From: Gordionus sp. m RMFG-2023
Taxonomy: Eukaryota > Nematomorpha > Gordioida > Chordodea > Parachordodidae
Length of the DNA stretch: 64,000 nt
NCBI RefSeq assembly: GCF_954871325.1
Contig: NC_088777.1
Span: 42,385,366 to 42,449,365 of the forward strand
Direction: 5' to 3'
Numbering within the stretch: position 1 is the first letter of the stretch; each line of letters starts with the position of its first letter. The notes under the pieces are model-generated. The model did no database searches and was not told the origin of the DNA. It saw only the letters and a list, made by a program, of their open reading frames with translations. A program made the position numbers and the translations under genes. Positions 38,396 to 50,500 of the stretch are shown here, in pieces.

Positions 38396-41300
38396 ATGTT
38401 TGAATCTACCTCAGTTTCTTCAGAAAAACACCCTATAACCTATGCTCCTTTCCTAGATAATCAACCTGGTTATGAATATAATAAAAACTCGAACCCTTCC
38501 CCTTCTTTTAATTCGCTAAATAAGTCTCAATCTACCTCTCTCGCGGACGACGATGCTTTACATTCTAGCGATATAAATAATTTATTAAATGGCCAAGAAA
38601 TGAATATGCATGATACAAATGGCTATAATTATCCCATCGACCATAGTGACGCCAAAACTGAACAAAATAACCAACCTTATATTGAAGTCATAAGAAAAGA
38701 TTCTTTGGGGAGTTTCTCCCTAGAACATCATAATAATCCCAAGATTGACTCGATAAAACTGGAAGGTGTAATTGATAACAGAGAGGAAAGCATAATTATT
38801 AGCAAAGAACACAAACTCCCTGAAACATCCACCGATGACATTAAGGATGAACAAAACAACAATGATAACGAGAACGAAAGTGTTCTCGTCATTATGGACG
38901 AAAATGAAACTATGTCTCAGTCATCTAAAGATTCTAAAAACAAAATTATTTTGGAAAGTGATCTCGTTAATTCCACAGAACAAACTGTCACAAGCATGGT
39001 AGACATAAGTACAAAAGTTTTGGATTCATCTTCTCCAATAAATAATATAAAAAATTCGTTTTCGATCAACAATGATCATTCTTTTTATACTATTGACGGG
39101 TGTAATATGGTCATAAATAACAATGAAAATAATTTAAAACAACCATCACCAGGTATTACAAGTAGCGAAAATAAGACCAAGTCTAAATCCGCTTATCATG
39201 CTACCAAATCAAAAAGGCAATATAAAGGTAAAACAGACAAAGGAAGGTCACTTTATTCCTCCGCGTTAGCGGAAGAGGAGCGTAGACTTACTGATATCTT
39301 ACTAGCCAAGCTGAAACTCAAAAATCTTGCTAATGCACCGCATTCCGAAAAAGGGAATATGTCAAAAGATTGTTCTAAATATCCCCTCTCTATCCACAAC
39401 GAAATACTCTCGAATCAACTCAAGACCAAGGGCCCTTTCATTAGGTTGTCTCGATACCAAGATAAAAATCGTTACTACTTGGACGATAACTCTATCAACG
39501 AAAACCTTCGGAAATCGGACGGCGTTACATCTATCAGTAAAAGACTCAGGCTCAATGCTAACCCCTCCGAGCAATACTTAGCCACCTTACTTAATAGCAC
39601 CCCTGACGTACAATATTCGCCTGATAATAATAATGTCTCGGATGTTTTGCAAACCCGATTAGGATCATCCAGTGTAAATGATAATAACGAAAATAAGCCT
39701 TCGTTATTTACACCCTCTACTCCGAAAAGATTTGTTTCGCTGTTAAAATTATCTCGCACCTTAGAAAACTCGTTATCTACACCTCACTCACGCGAGATAC
39801 ATAACAAACTGAGGATTAAACCTAACAATGCAAGAGATTCAAAAGCGATTGGTTTATCTCTACCTAAAACTGATTGGGTATGCAGTTTTTGCGGGAAATC
39901 TACATTTTTGGATTTAGACTTAGGCGAGTTATACGGGCCTATCACGATTTGCACCCTTACCTCCCAATTGCCACCCGCGCTCATTCAATTTCGATTTCTC
40001 CCGCTCGAATTAAACAACAGCAACACACGTAATTTGTCTCCACTTTCTTTGCCCCCTTCAATCAATTCCCCTACAAAGACCAAAAAGCATTCAACGCCAA
40101 ACGTCAAAAATAGGGAAAATTCTTTGATCAAGGCAAAGAAAGAACAACCGGAGGTATTGGAAACTTGCAGACAAACAGGTATCCAAACAAAAAATTTCCA
40201 CAAACTATCTCACGGCCACAAAACGTTTCTTAGATTTTACTTTCACACTCCTTGCATCATGTGGTCATCGCTCGTTCATATAAATTCATTCGGTTTCATT
40301 AATTTAGATGTTGCCGTGAACCAAGCTCATCTTACGGTATGATTTTTTTTTAAATTATAAAAATAAAAACCTTTTATAAAAATCTTAAATAAAAAAAAAG
40401 GGCCGTACCGATATTAAAATGGCATGGTCATAAATTTGTATATCTCAGAATTGGCAGCTAATTTTTTTATGCATCAACATCTTGAAATCAAAATTATTTT
40501 AAGGAGGCGTTGAAATCGGACGATTTAAAATTAACCGAACCAAAGGATAGGTTGATTTTATTTGCCGCTGCTAACCCCCTATCCTTATAATATTTTTGTT
40601 TTCATACTAATTTCTAAATAAATACCGGCAAAAATTTTAAGGCAACCATAGAGAAAATTTAAGACAGTTATAATCAGAGTTCTTCAAATAGCAAAATTTT
40701 TAGGCCCCGCCTTTTGGGAATTTAATTTTTGCCTAACTTGGATTTTTCTGGCCCGATTCGGCCAGGCCCAGTTTTAATTTTTTTTATAAAGTTGCCCGAC
40801 CCGATTTAAATTTTTTTTTTAAATACAAAGCTAAAACCAAATTATATATTGTTGAACACCAATTAAAAACACTATACTTATTTCCATGAAATATCAGAGA
40901 TCATCAAATATATATTTTAAAAAAATTTGCCTAGCCCGATCCGAAATTTTTTCCCGGCCCATTAAAATTGTTTTTAGATGTTGTCCTACCAGGCAACGGG
41001 CAGGGTATTGCAGATCTCCAGTTATAATTATTATTTGTAAATTATTTAAATATTATATAGGCATGTACTATATGCAATACCAAGGGAGCTAACATAATGT
41101 GCTCTGGAAAAAATTGCGAGCAATGGTTTCATTACATTTGTGCATTTCATAAAGGTTTGTATTTTAGATATTTAAAAAAAATATATATATTTACATTTAA
41201 AGCTGAGCATCGGGACCTAATTTTTTTCAGGTTCGAACTGATCCATGGGAAAAATTTTGTCCAACCGATTCGATCTGATAATTTTTTTATTGAACTCGGA

Positions 41301-43591
41301 TCAGTTAGCGCAGGAAATTAATTTTTTTTGGAATACAGTGTATGACTTGTCAATTTTTCCGATCTAAATGTGCCAAACTAATTTTGAATAGTGTTGTGCA
41401 GATCCACCAATTTTTCACTGATTTTATCAGATATTTACGATATTCGTACAACCGATCCGATATTTGAACTGATTTTATTTACCATCTAACTTTGCTCATT
41501 AAAATTAAGATCTATGGGAAAAAAGAAAAAACTAGAATTCACGGGGATTCGGAATCTCAGGACTATTTTTAAATTTAAAAAATTGAATTTGATCGGTAAT
41601 GTTTACTTGCATATGTAGTAGTATTGTTTAAACATCGATTTTTAAAAACAACTAATCCAATAATAGCCATGAATATTAGGCCAGCCTGTATATTTTGCTC
41701 ATAGAAGGTAGAAATGTTTAGATATCTATTTACAAAATTTCGAGAGCTTCTATCTTATTTTTTGGTTAAAATATTGGATTAACCGTTTTTAAAAATCGAG
41801 CCCTTTATCAACACTATTGAGACTACATGCACTTTTAATTTCAGATTGCAGACTATTTAGCCTTAAACTTTTGTGCATTTTTTTTCCATTTATATGAAAA
41901 ATCTATAAATAAAAAAAATGAATATAAAATATAGATTATTTCAAAAGTTCACTGCAAAATTATCTGAAATTCACAGTGTAGTATGGATACTCGGCTCATG
42001 CCGGAATACATTTTCGATCAAATTCGATTTTTTAAATTTAAATATTGCCCTCAGTAAACGATTTAAAATTGAGAGATACCGAATCTCAATATGATATATA
42101 CACAAAACATCAATAATTGTAATCTCTTTTCTTAATGTCTTCCCAGCCATATTTTGAAAAAATATTTATGCATCCTTATAAAAATTTTACATTAATCCAC
42201 TTCCAAATAATTTAACAATTTTCGCCTCTTTTTTATATTTGTTTTTTTATAAATTAGCGATTAGTTTCTATGATTTTTGTTTATATTAATACGAAATATC
42301 CATATCCACCAAATTGGGATTCTTTTTTTATATCTGTAAAAATCAATATCTAAAGTTTAAAATACATTGTTGGGTTTTATTAAAATAAGAAGTTAAACAT
42401 TAACCATCTTCAGCAAATTAAGGGTGTTGTATCGTTACCATTATTGGATCTACATAAAATTGATTTTTTTTTGAATATCGTATACCGACTGGGTTGATCT
42501 TTTCTGAAATATTAAAATGATGGGTAAACAAAATTATTTATTTATATCATAAAATTTGTCTTTTTTTTCATAATGTTAAAATTATTTAAAAAAATAGCAT
42601 TGGCAATCTGCCAATAGCAACTTAAAATATTATATGATTATATGCTAAATTTTCCAGATATCCATTTTGTTTTTTATCCCAATTGGAACAAAATTGATTT
42701 AATATATATCTATATAATAATTATATTATAAATATTATACTTTTATAATATTCATTTTCCAAATTTTATTTACTTTTTTTTAAAAAAAAATTTTTTTAGG
42801 TTATTTGTTCGAGAGCACGACTTATACCGTTTACTGCAATAATCATAAAGTTAATTATAAATAATATTGTTAAAGAAATTTAGGTTGTAATATGATATAA
42901 TACTTCACATTCATTTTTTTTAAAAAATGGTATTGTTAAATGGCTCGATTTAGCTCATTTTAAAATTAAGATTTTAACGAAAATAATATTGCGCGAGCCT
43001 CGATATTTCGTAAATAGATGCCCAAACCTTTCTGTCACGTGAGCAAAATCTCCTGACTTACCTAATATTTTGGCTAAAATATTGGGTTAGCCGTTTATAA
43101 AATTAAAAAGGTCAATTTATCGCCCTAATATATGTTGAATATTTTTTGACTATTTCCCCATAATTTATTTTATTTATATCGATTTTTGTCCTTTAATATA
43201 CAATTTCTATTTTTTAAGAATCTATTTAATTAATTTTACTATTTATAAATATAAATTCAGGGGGTTAAGAAAATTCCCTATGTTTCCTATTTTTTTAAAT
43301 TTTAACAATACTATATATAAACTGTTATGTTACACATTTAAGGTTATTAAACATGTTAGTTATTTTTTTGCTTAATATTGATTTTATTTTGGTACCAATA
43401 TAATGGAAAACTTTATCATCTTTATTTCAATTATTCTATGGTATTACAATGCATATCATTAAATTTAATTTCTTTTTTATTTAGGATTTAAGAATAAAGT
43501 TAATGGGAAATCAATAGGCTGTATTGAGTATTTTAAACAACAAATGGAATATCATGTTAATTTTGATGACTTGAATATCAGGATTATTTAG
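38396..43591 (+). CDS. TCF20/RAI1-like extended-PHD chromatin protein
   Basis: Exons 38,396-40,336, 41,085-41,154 and 43,485-43,591 join in phase (705 residues). The first 490 residues are low-complexity (Asn, Ser, Asp, Lys rich) with no domain I recognise, and carry a basic patch near residue 270 (KSKRQYKGKTDKGRS). From about residue 495 there is an extended PHD of the TCF20/RAI1 kind: a first zinc knuckle WVCSFCGKS...ELYGP, a long insert, HTPCIMW, the LDVAV segment, then (exon 2) MCSGKNCEQWFHYICA. In TCF20 and RAI1 this module binds nucleosomes. The final exon gives GFKNKV...GCIEYF and a stop; it lacks the usual closing C-x2-H of the finger, so the end is uncertain. The first exon and domain identity are firm. 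No neighbouring gene suggests a role. Confidence 0.8.
40685..41025. repeat. GGCCCGACCCG-type inverted-repeat element
   Basis: This lies in intron 1 of the ePHD gene. The left side TTAGGCCCCGCCTTTTGGG and TGGCCCGATTCGGCCAGG is mirrored by GCCTAGCCCGATCCGAAAT and TACCAGGCAACGGGCAGGG. The right end GCAGATCTCCAG is the family terminus. Confidence 0.65.
41396..41480. repeat. Short dispersed repeat (GATCC...CCGATCCG type)
   Basis: GCAGATCCACCAATTTTTCAC...CGATCCGATATTTGAACTG and TTTTATTTACC recur at 63,880-63,960 (GCTGATCCGCATATTTTTTC...CGATCCGTTATTTATATTG and TTTTATTTACC). Confidence 0.6.
41620..41817. repeat. Palindromic MITE copy
   Basis: The ends GTATTGTTTAAACATCGATTTT and AAAATCGAGCCCTTTATCAA with CACTAT are inverted. 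The core is ATTTTGCTCATAGAAGG then TAGAAATGTTTAGATATC. It lies in intron 2 of the ePHD gene. Confidence 0.75.
41830..42110. repeat. Copy of the CCGGAAAT/GGAATC inverted-repeat family
   Basis: TCAAAAGTTCACTGCAAAAT, TCATGCCGGAATACATTTTC and CTCAGTAAACGATTTAAAAT, with a final CGAATCTCAATATGAT, parallel the copy at 55.92-56.33 kb. A matching left side (CGGGGATTCGGAATCTCAGG) lies at about 41,539, so the MITE at 41.62 kb may have inserted within it. Confidence 0.5.
42930..43120. repeat. Palindromic MITE copy
   Basis: TATTGTTAAATGGCTCGATTT opens it. The inverted core reads CAAACCTTTCTGTC and GAGCAAAATCTCCTGACTTA, then ATTTTGGCTAAAATATTGGG and TAGCCGTTTATAAAAT. It lies in intron 2 of the ePHD gene. 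Confidence 0.75.
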
Positions 43592-45850
43592 ACATATATG
43601 TATAAAGGTTTATTATCAATTTGTAAATAGTTTTTTTTTCTTCCTCTAAAATATATATTATATTTTCCATATTAATTTTTTTTCACACTTGTAGTAAAAA
43701 ATAAATATTTACTGTATTTTATTGTATTTATAACTTTGTATATTAAATTGTTGAGTAATATGTTTGGATTTGTAAATTTTCAAAATATGATACATTTTAT
43801 AATTGACAATTTGTTACATTTTTCATTTCATATTTACAACGAAGTTTTGCATGAAATAAATATCTTAAATTTCGAACTCAAAATATTGTCTTAATTCAAA
43901 AATTAATAAAAAAAGTTTATATATCAGAAAAATAATGTTTCTAAAAAAAATGAAAGCCTAGTTCTAAAAAAATATAATCGACGATTGCTAAAAATTTACA
44001 TCATGAGGCTATTTTTTTATTTCTAAATTTGGAGTTATGTAAATTCAGACTTTACCATGCAAGATCATCATTGAAGTCGAAGGGTGGAGGTAAAAAAATG
44101 TGAAGACGCTATCTTCTAGGATAAAGGGAGTTAGGGGATTTGGATTTCATTTTTATGCTAATTTTCGTTTTCTTAGCAGTAAGTAATATGATCTTTGAAG
44201 TGAACGTGCAAGGAGGTTGAAATTTTAGGCTTACCCTTCATCTAAGATTTTTCAGGTTCAAGCCTGGTTTTAATTATTTTTTTCATTTTATAACCCGGTG
44301 GTTATTTCCAATAATTTTGTAAATTGTTTCAAACAAGATTAAAAAATATGAACAAATAAATATTAAGCGCACATTAAATGATTTTTCAACTGAATTATCA
44401 AATATCTTATGCAAAAATTTTTTTTGGCGTTATTAAGGTTACCATAAAAAGAATTGATGGCCTGGGCTTGTTTAGGTCTGATTGCACCTATCTAACATAC
44501 TCAATTATATACTTCATCAGCAGTTGCATTTTTTACGATATATAAATTCTCCAGAAGTGTATTCTTCCAATTCAATTATAAAAATTTTAAAATTTAGAAT
44601 ATCCCTTATTTGTATTCTTATAAGGTTATATGACATTTAAAATATACAAGAAATCCAATGAAAAATAAAAAAAATTGTCCTATTATCCAAGCCAAATATT
44701 TTCCCCTGATATCCAATCCAAAATTTAATTTTAGAAATTAATTTGATTCCATTTTTTAAAATATTGATACGATATTTCAATAAAATGCGGAAAAATTGTA
44801 TTAAATTTTTACATCACGTCTGCTGAGATTATAGTGTTCTATATCCATTATTCAGTATTATAACATTTGTAAAAAATATATTTCTTGTATTTTAAATAGC
44901 TGGTATATCAGGTGCTTATAAATATTTTAAACTTTAATAGCTAAAGTGTCTAATAATGCAGATCATTATAAGATAAGAATAAAATTTAATCATCAATTTA
45001 AAAAAATATTCTCGATTTATATTTTATAGCCTTAGTATAATTACCGTGAGAAATATATTTTGTATTTGGCCCTAATATTTTATGGACATAAAAATATGAA
45101 GGTTATATTCTAAAAATATAAAACATGATTTTTTCTGTAATTTAGATATATTTAAATATACCCTAAACATTAAGGAAAAAATTTATTTTTTTAGCGTAAC
45201 CTGGATATTGGCCTAACTGATCTTATAATATACAATCCAGGAATTTATATATCAACCAATAAAGATTTTCCCATACCCCCTCCCCCCACCCTCCTAAAAA
45301 AATAAAATCTAAATTCGCATTCACCTTTCTACCTTTACATTTTTCCCTCTACCACCTCCCCCCTTTATTCAAATGACGATGTCTTCTTAACTCATCAAAT
45401 TTTAATGATAAACTTGCATCATATTTATGGTGGAAATATTTACCATTTTCTATTTTACTCGGAAATCTAAAAAATAAAACCGGAAATTAGAAATGTTTAT
45501 TATAGGTTTATATTTTGTTTTTTATTTATAGATTTTTATTTTGGTTTATATTTTTAGAAGCTTTTGTTTTGGTTTTCATATTTCAAAATTTTCCCTTATG
45601 TTAACATAGTTCAGTGACGAAGCGTCAAGTTTACTACTAAGGAAGCAATTGGAAAATCTTTTTTCAAATTAAAATACTATAAAAATTAAAAAACTATATT
45701 AAAAATACAATTTTCTAATTGAGTTCCCAAAACGTAATCATAATTATATCTAAAAATATCTATTTGAATTTATTGACGCATATATAATAATTCTCTGGCT
45801 TCGTTTGTAAAAAGCCGTATTTATTGCCTAGATTTTTTTTTAAAACCTAT
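43592..45850. other. Intergenic AT-rich stretch
   Basis: I see no gene here. A worn GGCCCGACCCG-type block lies around 44,215-44,490 (TTCAGGTTCAAGCCTGG ... GGCCTGGGCTTGTTTAGG). A GGATTTGGATTTC block at 44,140 is mirrored near 47,180 (GAAATCCAAACCCAAATCCC), which may be another dispersed repeat. Confidence 0.4.
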
Positions 45851-46260
45851 GTTATCGAAAAATAGCCATTTGTGGAATTTACTATTGGAGTGAATATGAA
45901 GTTGTTAAAATTTTTGTTTGTTGTTGTTTCTGCCTCTATTAGTGGATTATTATTTAAGCTTGAGTTGAATAAAGAGACACATATAGTCTCATATTAGTGA
46001 CTTTCCGAGGGCCCAAGGTATGACAGTCATACAATTAGGTCTTAAGCCGATAAATTTATGGGTTCTCGGATACTGGGAGCGGTTGTAAACCTCGATTTAT
46101 TACATGGTTTATTGCTGTGTGACGGTGGTGTCGCCCTTAACTGAATATACAATGACTGTGTCTGCCCTTTAAATTGACGGGTGAGTCTGGTGGCGGGTTT
46201 TCTATGAATATTCTTAAAGTATGAGTCGGAATTTCGCATCCTCCCTTGATCCCGAAACCT
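45850..46260 (-). mobile_element. Decayed copy of the knuckle/endonuclease-like element
   Basis: On the minus strand one frame gives LRPNCMTVIPWALGKSLI, a stop in place of the conserved Trp, DYMC, and later FIFTPIVNST. These align with RPDAISLIPW...TWDYTC...FIPIVTN of the 12.8 kb copy. A second frame (46,239-46,042) gives the preceding HSNKPCNKSRF...SIREPINLS part, so there is at least one frame change. It is GC-richer than its surroundings and lies 1.2 kb upstream of the kinesin gene. Confidence 0.6.
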
Positions 46261-47505
46261 AGTTGATAATAGTTTAAAATGTTGCGAGACATTTTAAAAT
46301 ATTTTTAAAAAAGAGGAAATTTTTTATTTAAAATTTTATTTATTAAAAAGAAATTAGCATTGTTTTTATTTGTCTCCCCCTAATGATCATTTTTTAAACG
46401 TAGCATAACGCAATACAGTCGCTGGATTTTCCCTTTATTTATTTAAATAGGCAATATATGTTTGGTTTTCCAATGTTAATTTTTTTTAAACGTAATTAAA
46501 AAATTACACCAAAAAATATATCTTTGATGGTATGATTTTTTTCTTTTATTAATTTTTAAATAATAAACAATTTTAAATTTGTTTCCATATGTATATTTTT
46601 GAATGCAATAAGTAAATATAATGTTAAATATCTAATGTAGTAAAATCAATATTAATTTTTTTTAAGGAAGTAAAATAATAACGTATTAATAGTTTTCATT
46701 TTTTTTAACTTAAATTTGATTAAAGTAGCAATAATATTATATTAATTTTATTTAGGCGCTTTTTAAGAAAAATCAAAAGGGAGCAATGCTTCCTTTAATT
46801 CTAGTTGAAGACATCTACTGAAATTGATAGTTAAGAATAGAATAAATTCATTCACGCTTTTAAATAATAAATACGGGGTTAGGAAATTGATGAATACAAA
46901 TGAATGTATTTTTATCAATCCATCTAATAATATTTTTAACCTATACCCTCATTAAGGGCTTCATGAAAGCCACTAAACTAACATTACTTTGCCCATTTTT
47001 ATTGGTAATTAGTATATTAATTCTAAAAATTGATATAAATATACAAATTTGCTCAGAAATATAGACAGGAAACATTCAATATATATAACAAACTTGATAT
47101 TATAATTATTATGGTATTTATTTATATATTAAATAATTTTTGAAAATTTTGAATGTATAATCTGCATACTTTTGCTCAGAGAGAAATCCAAACCCAAATC
47201 CCCCATCCTTTCTACGTCACTCCCTAATAGCTTCCTTTTCAATATATCTCTGATTTTATTATTGGTTTTATATATTTTGTTCGTTTTTTTAGATACATTT
47301 TATATTTTATTAAGTTTTGATCATGACTTCATGCCCTTCATAAGCTCTTAGGGGTTGAGTTTTTTAAAATACACTAATCAAAATTTGCGTAAATCTTAAC
47401 ATTATTATATACAATATAAGAATTAACCGAATATTAATCATTTATTATCCTAAAGGATTTTATATATTAAAAATCCTATTGGTTAAAAATTTGTCAATTT
47501 TTCAA
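46261..47505. other. Intergenic stretch before the kinesin gene
   Basis: AT-rich, with no exon supported. It must contain the kinesin promoter, but no specific element could be recognised. Confidence 0.35.
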
Positions 47506-50500
47506 ATGGTAAAGGCAAAGCAACTGGACAAAAGTCATAATCAGAACATACAAGTTGCTGTAAGATGCAGGTAGATTCATATTGTTTACTGCATATATGA
47601 TCAAACTTTAAAGGCCTATAAACTTATACGAAAAAAGAAATGGTTCGGGTGATGCTGTTGATATTAATTCTGATAGAAGAGAAGTGACGATTAAGGATAA
47701 GACAAATAACAAAACCTTCACATTTGATAAAGTTTTTGGACCAAATTCTCCTCAAATAGACATTTATAATAGCATAGTCTTACCTATTTTAGAGGAAGTT
47801 TTGTTGGGTTATAATTGTACAATATTTGCGTAAATTATATATCATATATATTTTTATCATCACAAGTTTAGATATGGACAAACAGGAACAGGTAAAACTC
47901 ATACAATGGAAGGAGAAAGACTGGAATGTAAACAGGAGGGTATAGATCCTTCTTCAGGCATAATTCCAAGAACACTAAATGATTTATTTGAAAAGTTAAA
48001 AATTCAGGTAAAATTTGATACACATAATATGGTATAATTATTATGATTCAAAGGCTTGTGAATATTCTGTCAGAGTATCTTTCCTTGAATTATATAATGA
48101 GGAATTGTTTGATTTATTAGCGGTGGGCATAAACAATCCACGTTTGAAAATTTTTGAAGATTCTACAAGAAAAGGGTCAATAGTTGTGCAGGTAAATTTT
48201 TAAGAATACATTAAATTTAAATTTAACAAACAATTTATATATGATATTATTCACTATGTAGGGCTTGGAAGAAATTACTGTCCATAATAAATATGAAGTT
48301 TATCAAATATTGCAAAGAGGTGCCCAAAGGAGGCAAACTGCAGCCACATTATTAAATGACCAATCAAGGTTATTTATTGCTTTTACTAATAAATTTATAA
48401 AATATAATCAGCCGATCTCACTCTGTCTTTTCAGTGACAATCCATATAAAAGAAAATGACATAGATGGAGAAGAGTTGCTTAAAATTGGAAAATTAAATT
48501 TAGTAAATCATTGAATTTAAATTATTTATTTTTATAATTTTATGCTATTTAGTTTATTATGCATACTTTATAATAAATATCTAAATAAAGTATAATATTA
48601 TAAATAAGGTTGACTTAGCTGGCAGTGAAAACGTGAGTAGATCAGGTGCCATCGATAAACGATTGAGAGAAGCTGGGAACATAAATCAAAGCCTATTAAC
48701 ACTTGGTCGTGTCATAAATGCACTGGTAGATAGATCACCTCATGTTCCTTATCGGTTTAAAAAATATTTATATAACTAAAATAACAAACATTTGAATGCA
48801 AACATTTTAGAAAGATATTGTTCAGACACCAACTTTAAAAATATTTTTGACTTTCCAGTCCAAATTTAATGAATTTTTTAAAAATGATATAGGATGTAAT
48901 TATTAGTATGTTTGTGATTTTTTTAGGCCCAGCCAGGGTGTCATAACTTTTTTATACCCTGATCCAATTTTTTAATAAATGATAGTACTTTATGTGTTGA
49001 GTTCAGAGCTGGGCCTATGGGTCAATGATAATATGTTAATTCCTTCAGTCAATATATTTGGGTAGGAGTAGCTTTAATTTTCACATCTATAGGTCTTTAA
49101 TATAAAAAAAATACTATACTAACTAACCACTAATATTATATCTTAATTTTAAAACATAAAAATTTTATTACAAAGAGAGAGTAAATTAACTAGAATACTC
49201 CAGGATTCATTGGGCGGTAGAACCAAAACGTCCATCATAGCTACTATTTCCCCAGCCTCTATCAATTTAGAAGAAACTTTGAGCACTCTAGACTATGCTC
49301 ATAGAGCTAAAAATATTACAAATCGCCCTGAGATTAATCAAAAACTGAGCAAAAAAGCATTGTTAAAGGTTCTTAATATATTTTTTTGGAACTTTTTTTA
49401 GTATCATATTTTTTAAAAATCTATCAATGAACTAAATAATTTTTGTAAAAAAATTTTAAAAAAAGGTTTATAATTTTGAGCCTAGGTTTTATGTATTGTT
49501 TGGAAACAAAGATTATCAGATGATATTCCCTTTTATAATTAGAGTTGTGCCAATTAGAGGTATGCAATGGGATGGTATTTAACCAAAAAGCCCACCCACT
49601 CGTTATGAAATTTATTTGACCCGCCTATCCATTGACATAATTTTTTTAAATAAAATTTACTCCCCCCACCAACCCATTTATCTTTTAAAAATTTTTTTAA
49701 TGGCTGCTTTGGCTCTTCATTTTTTGAATTAATTAAACATATAATTTGCAATAATATGAAATAAAAATTTATCCGCCCATGCCAGACCATTACATTAAAT
49801 AATTTTCAACCCACCCACCACCCGCCCAATGTTGAAAATATTTAAAAATACCCTACCATGGCTATTCAAAGTATGGGCAGTTGTGGACAGACGGGCGAAA
49901 ACCGCACCTAATGCAGACCTCTAGTGCCAATATTAAATATCAATTCGAGCCGATATTTTTTAAAAAAATCGACTCGACTCGATTTGATCTGATATTTTAT
50001 ATTGTTTTTGGTTTATTTATGATTGTATAAATAATTTTAAAATTATTTTGTTTTAGAATTTCATAATAAAAAAATTATATAAGTTTTAAAAAATAGTTAA
50101 ATTTTACACTATTTTTGGTTATATTATCTGCAACAAGATAAGGATTTTAAAATATCTAACGAGTATTGTTAAATTGCTCAATTCAGCCAATTTAAAAAAA
50201 ACGGACTCAAGATTTTGGCCAAAAGTAAACTACTCACATTTATTGATTTTGCCTACAGATGGCAGAAAGGTTTGGATTTCGACGAAATTAACTTAGGTTA
50301 TAATATTCTGGCTAATATATTTATTTCGCCCTTTTTAAAAATCTGCTAAATAGAGCTGTTTCACAACACTACATTCACCCATAAATATTGCAAATTTTAA
50401 ATTAATTTATTAACTTTTGGAGAATAAATAAAATACACTTAATCATTTTTGAAAGTTAATTAGTTTTTAAAAAATAGGAAAATATTAATATTTCTTTTAG

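Noticed and set aside
39327-40203. Overlapping open frames on both strands within the large ePHD exon
   Set aside because: They are shadows of the 647-codon frame and have no family resemblance.
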